In this document: positions 29,214 through 37,572 of the stretch, piece by piece | How positions within the stretch are numbered: the first letter of the stretch is position 1 | How the letters are laid out: the number at the start of each line of letters is the position of its first letter | NCBI RefSeq assembly: GCF_022811705.1 | Contig: NZ_CP094528.1 | Location: 62,001-126,000, forward strand | Direction: 5' to 3' | Source of the DNA: Agromyces larvae | GTDB lineage: Bacteria; Actinomycetota; Actinomycetes; Actinomycetales; Microbacteriaceae | Length of the DNA: 64,000 nt | Position numbers and translations under genes: made by a program | The notes under the pieces: model-generated | The model's database searches: none | Seen by the model: the letters and a program-made list of their open reading frames with translations, nothing else | What the model was told of the DNA's origin: nothing

Positions 29214-29420
29214 TACCGTCGTACCCGCTATGAAGTGAGCACATCCCATCGTCCCGCGCCTGAGGCGCCGTTGACCCCGGGTGTGCTCTTCCACTGATCG
29301 CGACAGTCTCGCGTGCACCCGATTCGTCGACGGCGAATGCCCGGCGGGATCCATCCTCCGCTCCCGGGGCGCCGCGCGTGCCGCGGCGTCTCGGGAGCCG
29401 GCTCGCGAAACGGGGCATCC
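29214..29420 (+). promoter_or_regulatory. Structured leader of the ABC-F gene, possible attenuator
   Basis: A TACCGT -10 candidate (29,214-29,219) precedes a three-codon open frame ATG-AAG-TGA at 29,230. A small stem lies at 29,256-29,268. A strong hairpin with 16-base arms (two G-U pairs) and a five-base loop spans 29,361-29,397 and ends 23 bases before the ATG of the ABC-F gene. Leaders of this length with a minimal open frame are typical of antibiotic-responsive ABC-F genes. The function here is inference; in-frame upstream ATGs at 29,313 and 29,337 mean the hairpin could alternatively be coding. Confidence 0.45.
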
Positions 29421-31187
29421 ATGGCTGTACGTCTTTCCCATTCCGACCATCTGCGCGCCGACGGCCTGTCCGTCGCCTACGGGGACCGGCGCGTGTTCTC
29501 CGACCTCGACCTCACCGTCTCGCCCGGGCAGCGCCTGGGCCTCATCGGCGAGAACGGCGTCGGCAAGTCGACCCTGCTGGCCCTGCTGGCCGGCACCTCG
29601 GCCGACCAGGCCGTCGTCGACGGCCGTCTGGCACGGCCCGAGCGCACCGGCCTGCTGCTGCAGGAGCCGCCGTACCGGCCGGGCGATCGCATCGGCGAGG
29701 TGCTCGAACGGGCGCTCGCCGAGGTGCGGGCCATCGAGCGCGAGCTCGATGCGGCCGCGTCGGCGCTCGGTGATCCGGGCAACGCGGACGACGACGGCGA
29801 GGCCGCCGCTGCGGCATCCGCTCGGTACCAGGCCGCGCTCGACGCGGCCGAACGCGCCGAGGTCTGGTCGGCGCCCGCGCGCCGCGACGAACTGCTCGAG
29901 GGCCTCGGCATCTCGGGCATCGACCCCGACCGCACGGTCGGCGAGGTGTCGGGCGGTCAGCGCAGCCGGTTCGCGCTGGCGGCGCTGCTGCTCGCGGCGC
30001 CCGACGCGCTGCTGCTCGACGAGCCGACGAACCACCTCGACGACGCGACCGCCGCGTTCCTCGAGACCCGGTTGCGCGCCTGGCGCGGACCGGTGGTGTT
30101 CGCGAGCCACGACCGCGAGTTCCTCGACCGGGTCGCGACAGGCCTCGTCGACCTCGACCCGGGTCGGGCGGGTGCGCTCGCGCTCGCGCGGACCGGTTCG
30201 GGCGAAGGGCCGGACGGCCTGTCGCCGTCCGACGGTCTCGCGTCCGCGGGCGGCCAGGTGTTCGGCGGGAGCTTCTCGGAGTTCCTGCGGGTGAAGGCCG
30301 ACGAACGCGACCGGTGGCAGCGGCAGTACGAGGCAGAGCAGGACGAGCTGCGGCGGCTGCGCCTCGCCGCGGCCGACACCGCACGGCAGGTGTCGCACGG
30401 CCGCGGACCGACCGACAACGACAAGTTCATCGCCAAGTTCAAGCACTCGCGCACCGACCAGGCGGTGTCGCGCCGGGTGCGCAACGCCGAGGTGCGGCTC
30501 GCGACGCTCGAGCGCGAGCAGGTGCGCAAGCCGCCGGCGCCCCTCGAGTTCGCGGGCATCCCGTCGGGTGCGCACGCGCTCGGCGAGGCATCCGGCCAGC
30601 TGGCCCAGGTGACGGATGCCTCGGTCGGCGACCGGCTCGTGATCGGCACGCTCGCGATCGCCCCCGAGACCCGCCTGCTCGTGACGGGCGCGAACGGAGC
30701 CGGCAAGTCGACGCTGCTCGGCCTGCTCGCCGGGCGCGTCGCGCCCGACCGGGGCACGGTCACGCTGCGCAAGGGACTGCGGGTCGGCCTGCTCGAGCAG
30801 GATGTGCGGTTCGCCGATCCGGATGCCTCGCCGCGCACGCTGTACGCGCGCACGGTGGGGGAGCGGCGTGCCGAACAGGTGCCGCTCTCGGGGTTCGGCC
30901 TGCTGGCGCCGCGCGACCTCGATCGGCCGGTCGGCGTGCTGTCGACCGGGCAGCAGCGCCGGCTCGCGCTGGCGCTCGTGATCGCGCGGCCGCCGCACGT
31001 GTTCCTGCTCGACGAGCCGACGAACCACCTGTCGCTCGGGCTCGCGACCGAGCTCGAGGAGGCGCTGGGCGGCTACCCCGGCGCGGTCGTGATCGCGAGC
31101 CACGACCGGTGGCTGCGCCGGCGCTGGGCGGGCGAGGAGCTGCGGCTCGACGCGGGCCGCGTGGCGGGCGCGTCGGTCGCTGCGTGA
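29421..31187 (+). CDS. ABC-F family ribosome-associated ATPase
   Basis: The 588-residue protein has two ABC modules and no membrane helix. Module one has GENGVGKST, VSGGQRSR and LLLDEPTNHLDD; module two has GANGAGKST, LSTGQQRR and FLLDEPTNHLS. A basic/charged linker of about 130 residues lies between them (FLRVKADERDRWQRQYEAEQDELRRL). ABC-F proteins bind the ribosomal E site; some rescue drug-stalled ribosomes. An extra glycine/serine-rich insertion (GSGEGPDGLSPSDG) precedes the linker. The ATG at 29421 puts the first strand at the usual distance. The long leader hints at drug-inducible control. Confidence 0.93.
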   Translation: MAVRLSHSDHLRADGLSVAYGDRRVFSDLDLTVSPGQRLGLIGENGVGKSTLLALLAGTSADQAVVDGRLARPERTGLLLQEPPYRPGDRIGEVLERALAEVRAIERELDAAASALGDPGNADDDGEAAAAASARYQAALDAAERAEVWSAPARRDELLEGLGISGIDPDRTVGEVSGGQRSRFALAALLLAAPDALLLDEPTNHLDDATAAFLETRLRAWRGPVVFASHDREFLDRVATGLVDLDPGRAGALALARTGSGEGPDGLSPSDGLASAGGQVFGGSFSEFLRVKADERDRWQRQYEAEQDELRRLRLAAADTARQVSHGRGPTDNDKFIAKFKHSRTDQAVSRRVRNAEVRLATLEREQVRKPPAPLEFAGIPSGAHALGEASGQLAQVTDASVGDRLVIGTLAIAPETRLLVTGANGAGKSTLLGLLAGRVAPDRGTVTLRKGLRVGLLEQDVRFADPDASPRTLYARTVGERRAEQVPLSGFGLLAPRDLDRPVGVLSTGQQRRLALALVIARPPHVFLLDEPTNHLSLGLATELEEALGGYPGAVVIASHDRWLRRRWAGEELRLDAGRVAGASVAA

Positions 31188-31230
31188 CGGACGAGCCGGG
31201 AGTGCCGGGCGCGCCGGGTTGCGGGAAATT

Positions 31231-31244
31231 CGAACATGTGTTCG
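31231..31244. promoter_or_regulatory. LexA (SOS) box, perfect palindrome CGAACATGTGTTCG
   Basis: The 14-base palindrome fits the Gram-positive/actinobacterial LexA consensus CGAAC-N4-GTTCG exactly. It lies in the spacer of a candidate promoter (TTGCGG at 31,219-31,224; TCGAAT at 31,242-31,247) ten bases before the GTG of the radical SAM gene. Bound LexA would block polymerase directly. To my recollection the mycobacterial orthologue Rv2578c is also in the LexA regulon. Confidence 0.88.
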
Positions 31245-31253
31245 AATGTCGGG

Positions 31254-33397
31254 GTGCGGTGGAGCGGGCAGGAGTTGGGCGTCGAGCAGGTCGACGCGCT
31301 GCCCGGGCTGGCGCGGCTGAACAACCTGGTGCGCTCGGTGCAGACGCCCGAGTTCGCCGGCATGACGTTCCACGAAGTGCTCGCCAAGTCGGCGCTCAAC
31401 CGCGTGCCGGGCCAGTCGTACGTGCCCTTCGGCTGGACGATCAACCCCTACCGGGGCTGCAGCCATGCGTGTGCCTATTGTGTCCACCCCGACACCATGA
31501 TCACGATGGCCGACGGACGCGAGTGCCGGCTCCGTGACATCCGCGTGGGTGATGAGGTGCTCGGCACCCGAGTCGACGGCCGGTACCGCCGGTACACGCC
31601 CGCGAAGGTCCTCGCGAAATGGACGACGCGGAAACCTGCCTACCGTGTTCGCCTGGCCGACGGCACGACGATCATCGCGAGCGGTGACCACCGATTCCTG
31701 ACCGAGCGGGGCTGGAGGCACGTCACCGGCGCGATGTCCGGAGCGGGGCAGCGCCCCTACCTGACGACGTCGAACCGTCTCATGGGGTTCGGCCGGGCCG
31801 GCACTCGAACACAGATCCCGATCTTCTCTGAGGACTATGCCCTCGGGTACCTCACCGGCATGATCAGGGGCGATGGCATGGTCTTTCGCGGCGACTACCG
31901 GCGTTCGAACGGTGGGATCAACCGTGTCAGCCAGTTCCGCCTCGCGCTGGCCGACCTGGAGGCGCTCGACCGAACGAGGGGATACCTGCGCAGGTACGGA
32001 ATCGACCTCCCCCGTTCGAATTCGCTCCGGCAACTCCCACGCGGAGGCGAATGGTCGGCATCCGCACCGCGCAGCGTGCGCATGTCGAAACCATCGAATC
32101 GCTCATCGCATGGCCCGACGCGCGCTCGGCAGGATGGGACGCCGGCTTCCTCAGCGGCGTCTTCGATGCCGAGGGGTCGTGCAGCGGTGGCATCCTCCGT
32201 TTCAGCAACTCCAACGAGGAGATCCTCACGTCGATCGAGCGGGGGCTCGCTCGGTTCGGTCTGGCTTCCATTCGCGACCCGGTGCGGCTCAACGGTGTGG
32301 CGAACATCCGCTTGCTCGGCGGGCTGCCGGCGCGTTCTGCCTTCTTCGGCATCGTGCAGCCGGCGATCACGCGCAAATTGTCGCTCATCGGGGCGGCGGT
32401 GAAGACCGTCGCCGATCTGCGGGTCGTGTCGATCGAGCCGATCGAGGGCGGCTCGCAGCAGCTCGTCGACATCACCACGACGACGGGCGACTTCATCGCG
32501 GAGGGCGTGGTGAGCCACAACTGCTTCGCGCGGCCCACACATCAGTATCTCGATCTCGACGCGGGCGACGACTTCGACCGGCAGATCGTGGTGAAGGTGA
32601 ACGTCGCCGACGTGCTGCGCACCGAGTTGGCGCGGCCGTCGTGGGGGCACGACCCGGTCGCGCTGGGCACGAACACCGACCCGTACCAGCGTGCCGAGGG
32701 CCGGTACCGGCTGATGCCCGGCATCATCGACGCGCTCGCCTCGAGCGGCACGCCGTTCAGCATCCTCACCAAGGGCACGCTGCTGCGGCGCGACCTGCCG
32801 CTGCTGACGGATGCCTCGCAGCAGGTGCCGATCGACCTCGCGATGTCGATCGCCGTGTACGACGACGACCTGCAGCGGTCGGTCGAACCGGGCACTCCGT
32901 CGACCGATGCCCGACTCGCGACGGTGACGGCCGCGCGCGACGCGGGGTTCGACTGCACGGTGTTCCTGATGCCGATCCTGCCGTACCTCACCGATACCCG
33001 GGCGCATCTCGACGATGCGCTGCGGCGGGCGAAGGCGGCCGGCGCGACCGGCGTCATCCACTCGGCGCTGCACCTCAGGGGCGCGGTGAAGCCGTGGTTC
33101 CTGCAGTGGCTCGAGCGGGAGCACCCCGAACTGGTGCCGAAGTACCGGGCGATGTATCCGGGGGCGGCGGCCTACGCGCCGAAGGCGTATCGCGACTGGC
33201 TGGCCGAGCGCATCCGCCCGCTCATCCGGGCGCACGGACTCGTGCGCGTGCGCGAAGATCCGGCGACCGGGGGCGTGCGCTTCACCGCCCGGTCGGCCGG
33301 CGCGCGCATCGGCCGACCGGGCGCTCCGGGTCTCGCCCCGCCCGCCGCCGGCGCCGTCGGACCGGCCGCGCACGACACCGCGCCGACCCTCTTCTGA
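31254..33397 (+). pseudogene. Rv2578c-like radical SAM protein, intein-split and frameshifted
   Basis: The host protein (about 366 residues after splicing) resembles the Rv2578c/spore-photoproduct-lyase-like radical SAM family. N-extein: RWSGQELGVEQ ... TPEFAGMTFHEVLAKSALNRVPGQ ... INPYRGCSHACAY. C-extein: CFARPTHQYLDLDAGDDFD ... NTDPYQRAEGRYRLMPGII ... FLMPILPYL. The radical SAM triad CxxxCxxC is completed only after splicing, because the intein sits exactly before its third cysteine. The frame is 0 up to about 32,008 and +2 after it. One missing C in the run at 32,009-32,013 would restore a continuous 714-codon frame. As written no full protein is made, so it is listed as broken; a sequencing error is a real alternative. 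The GTG at 31254 matches the family N-terminus. Confidence 0.85.
31479..32521 (+). other. Intein with two-LAGLIDADG endonuclease domain, one-base frameshift
   Basis: The element would be 348 residues once the missing base is restored. Block A begins CVHPDTMITMADGR; block B is IIASGDHRFLT (Ser in place of the common Thr). The endonuclease motifs are LGYLTGMIRGDG and GFLSGVFDAEGS; block F is LVDITTTTGDFIAEG and block G is VVSHN followed by Cys as the +1 residue. All splice-site residues (Cys1, penultimate His, Asn, +1 Cys) are intact. The frameshift falls between the two LAGLIDADG motifs, so it would abolish both homing and splicing. NCBI-style annotations of intein-bearing Rv2578c-family proteins exist as far as I recall. 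Confidence 0.92.
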
Positions 33398-33517
33398 CGC
33401 CCCGCACACGATCACCGCCGACACAGAACCTGCGCGCATCCGCGCTCGATGGGATAATCCGGACAGGCCGGTCCACCGGCCGTACGCACAGACGCGTCGG
33501 ACCCGAACGGAGGCGGC

Positions 33518-34747
33518 ATGGCGTTGGGGTTGCCCGATCACCTCTCCCGGGGCGTCATGAGCCGCGCCTTCGCCCGCGCCGGGCACGCTGCCGCGCTCGT
33601 CTGCGTCGCCGTCGCCGGCATCGTCGGCCTCGTCGTCGCGATCGGCGCCGTCGAGCCGCGCGGGCTCATCGCGTTCGGCGTCGCGCTCGCGTTCGCAGGG
33701 CTCATCGGACTCATCGACCTGCGCCCGACGATCACGAACACGCTCGTCTACCTCGCCGGCGGGACGGCGATCGTCTTCGCCGCCGCGGTGCTCGTGATGA
33801 GCCGCGACGACCTGTTCACCGACTCGAACAACGTGCTGCTCTCGCTTCCGCGCACGGCGCTGATCCTCGTCGGCGGCGCCGGCATCGGCACGGGCATCGC
33901 CGTGGTCTGGGCGTCGCTCGGCTGGGCGCTCGGCGAAGCGGTGGTTTTCGTGGCGTGCACCATCGTGGGCGGCGCGTGGGTGATCAACGTGCCGTCGCTG
34001 CTCGTCCTGCTGATGCTCGTCGCCATCCGCAGCTTCGACGGCCTCGCACGCCGATCGCAGCGCCAGCGGGCGATCGGCCTCGCCCGGGCCGGTCGCCAAG
34101 CGCGCGAGCTCGCCCTCCGGCACGAGTACGAACTCCGGGCCACCGCACGACTGCACGACACCGTGCTCGGACATCTCGTGGCGATCTCCGACGCCGGTTC
34201 GGGGCCGGTGAGCGACCGGTTGCGCGCCGGCATCCGGCACGACCTGGGGCTCGTGATCGGCCGCGACTGGGCCGTCGATCGCCGGGGCGAATCCGCGCCC
34301 ACGGCGACGGTCGGCGACGCGCTGCCGCCCGAACTGCTGCCGCTCGCCTTCACCGCGATGGCCGACGCGAGCCTGCGGGTGCGCGTCACGGGCGACCTGT
34401 CGGTGCTGTCGCGGGTGCCGCCCGAGCAGCTCGCCGAACTCGACGCCGCGGTCGCGCAGTGCATCGTGAACGTCGCCCGCCACGCGCAGGTCGACGAGAT
34501 GGAACTCGCGGTCGGCGTCGGCGGCGGCGAAGTGACGGTCGCCGTCATGGACAGCGGCGTCGGGTTCGACACCTCGCACGTGCCCGAAGACCGCATCGGC
34601 CTGCGCACCTCGATCCGCGCCCGGGTCGAGCAGGCCGGCGGCACGGTGCGGCTCTGGTCGACCGAAGGCATCGGCACGACCGTCGTGCTCACCCTGCCGC
34701 TGGAACCCCACGACGATCGTCCGACCGCGGGGGAGGCGAACGCATGA
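33518..34747 (+). CDS. Membrane sensor histidine kinase (NarL-type), no adjacent regulator
   Basis: The 409-residue protein has five or six membrane helices in residues 24-170. A short coiled region follows, then an H-box LHDTVLGHL with the likely phospho-acceptor His213. The ATPase domain has an N-box CIVNVARHA, G1 DSGVGFD and G2 IGLRTSIRARVEQAGGTV. The ATG follows GGAGGCGGC. It overlaps the next gene by four bases. No response regulator is encoded within the window on either side, so its target is unknown. Confidence 0.88.
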   Translation: MALGLPDHLSRGVMSRAFARAGHAAALVCVAVAGIVGLVVAIGAVEPRGLIAFGVALAFAGLIGLIDLRPTITNTLVYLAGGTAIVFAAAVLVMSRDDLFTDSNNVLLSLPRTALILVGGAGIGTGIAVVWASLGWALGEAVVFVACTIVGGAWVINVPSLLVLLMLVAIRSFDGLARRSQRQRAIGLARAGRQARELALRHEYELRATARLHDTVLGHLVAISDAGSGPVSDRLRAGIRHDLGLVIGRDWAVDRRGESAPTATVGDALPPELLPLAFTAMADASLRVRVTGDLSVLSRVPPEQLAELDAAVAQCIVNVARHAQVDEMELAVGVGGGEVTVAVMDSGVGFDTSHVPEDRIGLRTSIRARVEQAGGTVRLWSTEGIGTTVVLTLPLEPHDDRPTAGEANA

Positions 34748-35967
34748 ACACCGGCCTGCGCATCACGCAACAAGAGCTCGATCCGCTCGGCGCCGTCGCG
34801 GCGCGGGGCCTCGTCCTGACCGGCGCGGTCGCCGCGACCCTGCTCGCCACCGGGCTCACGCTCGTGCACGCCGGTGAACTGCGCTCGGCGCCCGCGGCCG
34901 CGCTCGGGGTGCTGCTCGTCGCAATCGCCGGCGCGATGGCCGTCATCGGCACGTCACCGGCACGCGGCCCGTTCACGTCGGAACGGCTCGGGCTGGTCGT
35001 CGTGCTCGCCGGCGGCGGCGCGATCGCCGAGTTCGTGTCGACCGCCGGCGAGGACCGCTACCTGTACGACGATTACGGGGCCGCGGTGGTGGGGCTGCTC
35101 ATCCTCGTGCTCGCACCGTTCTGCAGTTGGCGTGCGCTCGCGCTCGCCGGCGTGCTGTCGGCCGCCGTCCTCTCGATCCTCGTCGTCGGCGGCACGTCGA
35201 TCGTCGTGCCCCTCGGCCCGCTGCCCGCGACGATCCTCGTGCGGGTCGCGGTGGTGCTCGCGATGTCGGCCGCGGCGGCCGCGTATTCGGCGTCGCTCGC
35301 AGCCGACGTGCTGCGGTGGCAGCGGGAGGCGAACCGCGCCGCGCTCGCCCGCGCGGTGGCCGCGGCATCCGGTCGCTCGCGCCCCACCGCGGGGCGCACC
35401 TCGCCGGTGGCCGTCCTCTCAGGCGAGGTGCTGCCGTTCCTCGCCGGGGTGATGACCTCCGACCGCATCAGCGTCGACGACGCCGACCGCGCCCGCGATC
35501 TCGCCGAGGCGCTGCGCCGGGCCGTGCGCGAGGGCGTCGAGGCGACCTGGCTCGACGATCTCGCGAGCGCGCTGACCGCCGACGAAGGCATCGCGATCGA
35601 GGTCGCCGACGAGGCATCCGATGCACGAAGCTTCACCGAAGACCAGCGCTCGGCCGTCGCTGCCCTGCTGTCGTGGCTCGCGGGCGGCGGCCGCACCTCC
35701 GCGGTGCGCGTGGTCCTGCGTCGCCAGGAGGGCGCCGGCACCTCCGCAAGCCCGCCGAGCGTGCGCCGCGCCGCGCGCCGGTTCGCGCTCGACGACGCGG
35801 CCAGCAGCCTCGGCCACGTCGTCATCGACGCGACACCCGGCCCGCGGCCGCCGAGCCGTCGCGAACTGCGCCGCTTCGCGTCGATCGCGCGCGCGTTCGG
35901 CATGGGCGCTCGCACCGCCGTCACAGGAGAGAATGTGATGGTGGAGTTGCGATATGTCATCGAGTGA
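34744..35967 (+). CDS. Membrane protein resembling a degenerate histidine kinase
   Basis: The 407-residue protein has the same topology as the preceding kinase: about six helices in residues 22-190, then a helical region (RARDLAEALRRAVREG) and an alpha/beta C-terminal domain. No H-box histidine, no N-box asparagine and no DxGxG loop can be found, so it should not phosphorylate. Translation is coupled to the kinase (ATGA). The simplest reading is a pseudokinase or sensor subunit that pairs with its neighbour; that is inference from order and shape. Confidence 0.75.
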   Translation: MNTGLRITQQELDPLGAVAARGLVLTGAVAATLLATGLTLVHAGELRSAPAAALGVLLVAIAGAMAVIGTSPARGPFTSERLGLVVVLAGGGAIAEFVSTAGEDRYLYDDYGAAVVGLLILVLAPFCSWRALALAGVLSAAVLSILVVGGTSIVVPLGPLPATILVRVAVVLAMSAAAAAYSASLAADVLRWQREANRAALARAVAAASGRSRPTAGRTSPVAVLSGEVLPFLAGVMTSDRISVDDADRARDLAEALRRAVREGVEATWLDDLASALTADEGIAIEVADEASDARSFTEDQRSAVAALLSWLAGGGRTSAVRVVLRRQEGAGTSASPPSVRRAARRFALDDAASSLGHVVIDATPGPRPPSRRELRRFASIARAFGMGARTAVTGENVMVELRYVIE

Positions 35968-35982
35968 ACGGGTGCGCGACTG

Positions 35983-36597
35983 ATGGCGAAGCTGTACTTC
36001 CGATACGGCGCGATGAACTCGGGCAAATCGACCGCCCTGCTGCAAGCCGCGTTCAACTACGAAGAACGCGGGCACGAGGTGCTGCTCGCCAAACCGGCGG
36101 TCGACACGAAAGGCGACCGCGAGATCGTGTCGCGACTCGGCGTGACCCGCGAGGTCGACTTCACGATCGGCCCAGACGACGAGGTGCTGCCGCTGTTCGA
36201 ACGGCAGCGGGCCGCGGTCGTCGAACGCACCGGGCGCGACGTGAGCTGCCTGCTCGTCGACGAGGCGCAGTTCCTCACGGCGAACCAGGTCGACGATCTG
36301 CTGCGCATCGCCCTCATGGACGACGTGCCGGTGCTCGCCTACGGCATCCGCACCGACTTCCAGACCGTCGCGTTCGGCGGCAGCCGGCGCCTGCTCGAGG
36401 TGGCGCACTCGCTCGAAGAGCTGAAGACCATCTGCCGGTGCGGGCGCAAGGCGATCTTCAACGGCCGGCTCATCGACGGACGCTACGTCTTCGACGGCGA
36501 CCAGGTCGCGATCGACGGGCAGGATGTCACGTACGAGTCGCTGTGCGGCGCCTGCTACCTGCAGGAGTCGGGCGGGGTGCTGAACGGGCGGCACTGA
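35983..36597 (+). CDS. tdk: Thymidine kinase
   Basis: Tdk phosphorylates thymidine in the salvage pathway. The 204-residue protein has the P-loop YGAMNSGKST at residue 8, VDEAQFL (Walker B-like), the lasso region YGIRTDFQT, and zinc cysteines in ICRCG and LCGACYLQ. The length and order are those of the type II enzyme. It starts 15 bases after the pseudokinase stop and may share its transcript. Confidence 0.95.
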   Translation: MAKLYFRYGAMNSGKSTALLQAAFNYEERGHEVLLAKPAVDTKGDREIVSRLGVTREVDFTIGPDDEVLPLFERQRAAVVERTGRDVSCLLVDEAQFLTANQVDDLLRIALMDDVPVLAYGIRTDFQTVAFGGSRRLLEVAHSLEELKTICRCGRKAIFNGRLIDGRYVFDGDQVAIDGQDVTYESLCGACYLQESGGVLNGRH

Positions 36598-36622
36598 GGC
36601 GTGGGCGGGCGGACCTCGCTCG

Positions 36623-36651
36623 CGCTGCGGCCGGTGGGGACACCCGCAGCG
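36623..36651 (+). terminator. Weak hairpin after tdk
   Basis: Eight-base arms (CGCTGCGG/CCGCAGCG) with a 13-base loop lie 25 bases beyond the tdk stop, without a T-tract. Confidence 0.4.
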
Positions 36652-36744
36652 TAGAGCCGAACATTGCTCGGATACTAGCCCGCAAGCGGGGAGAGCCCGC
36701 GGCTCGTGCCTCCGGCGGCGGTGACTCAGGGCGGTTCGGATGCC

Positions 36745-37488
36745 TCAGCTCACGACCAGCAGGACGAGCAGACCGTTCGACACGGCATGCGCGATGATCG
36801 CCCCGCCGATGCGGCCGGTGAGCGCCGCGAGGATGCCGCACCCGAGCCCGACCGTGAACGAGCTGAGCTCGAGCACGACTGCGGTGCCCGGCGAGGTGGC
36901 CTCGAGCAGGTGCAGCAGGGCGAACACGAGCGCCGTCGCGACGATGCCGATCGCGGCCGCCGTACGCGGGCGGGCGCTGGCCGCGCGGGAGCGGTCGGTG
37001 ACTGCGCGCTGGGTGAGTCCGCGGAAGAACACCTCTTCGATGAGCGGGCCGATGAGCACCGGTGCGACGAGCAGGGTGAACCAGGCCCACGCCGGGTCGA
37101 CGCCGAACGCGACGCCCGATCCCGACATCCGCCCCCAGACGGCGGTCTCGATCACTGCCGAGACCCCGCGCACAAGGCATCCGACCCCGAAGCCCCAGAG
37201 CAGGTCGATCCACCGGAACCGCAGGCCGAGGTCGTGCACGAACGATCCGCTGCCGTGCCTGCGCACCGCGACGACGACGGCGATCGCGAGCGGGATCCAG
37301 ACGACGAGGTAGGCGGCGAACAACTGCACCGGCTCGGGGATGACGACGGTGCGGACGAGCCATCCCCACGCGACGATCGCGACGATCGCGACGACCAGGG
37401 CGACCGCGCCGACGACGAGTCGGCGCCGCGCGTTCGCAGCCGTCTCAGCGGCGTCGTCGCCGAGACGTGCGCCGTCAGAACGGTTCAC
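36745..37488 (-). CDS. CPBP-family intramembrane metalloprotease
   Basis: The 247-residue protein has about seven membrane helices. The CPBP (Abi/CAAX) motifs are EEVFFRG near residue 160, LHLLEA, and HAVSNG near the end, giving the glutamate, histidine and asparagine set of this family. In bacteria these proteins act in bacteriocin immunity, toxin processing or unknown cleavage. The GTG at 37488 was chosen because the preceding frame has no ribosome site. It is divergent from the tyrosine-kinase gene. Confidence 0.85.
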   Translation of the reverse strand: MNRSDGARLGDDAAETAANARRRLVVGAVALVVAIVAIVAWGWLVRTVVIPEPVQLFAAYLVVWIPLAIAVVVAVRRHGSGSFVHDLGLRFRWIDLLWGFGVGCLVRGVSAVIETAVWGRMSGSGVAFGVDPAWAWFTLLVAPVLIGPLIEEVFFRGLTQRAVTDRSRAASARPRTAAAIGIVATALVFALLHLLEATSPGTAVVLELSSFTVGLGCGILAALTGRIGGAIIAHAVSNGLLVLLVVS

Positions 37489-37572
37489 GTACGTGAGCGT
37501 AACGGTCGAACTGTGGCAGCATGATCGAAGCGGACGTTTGCGGCGGGGGCTGCGGGACGCGTTGGGGGGCTT

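Noticed and set aside
29230..29238. The ATG-AAG-TGA as an ordinary gene
   Set aside because: It has two codons only and is considered just as a possible leader signal.
31236..31253. ATG at 31,236 as start of the radical SAM gene
   Set aside because: It lies inside the LexA box and before the family N-terminus; the GTG at 31,254 fits both the promoter and known proteins better.
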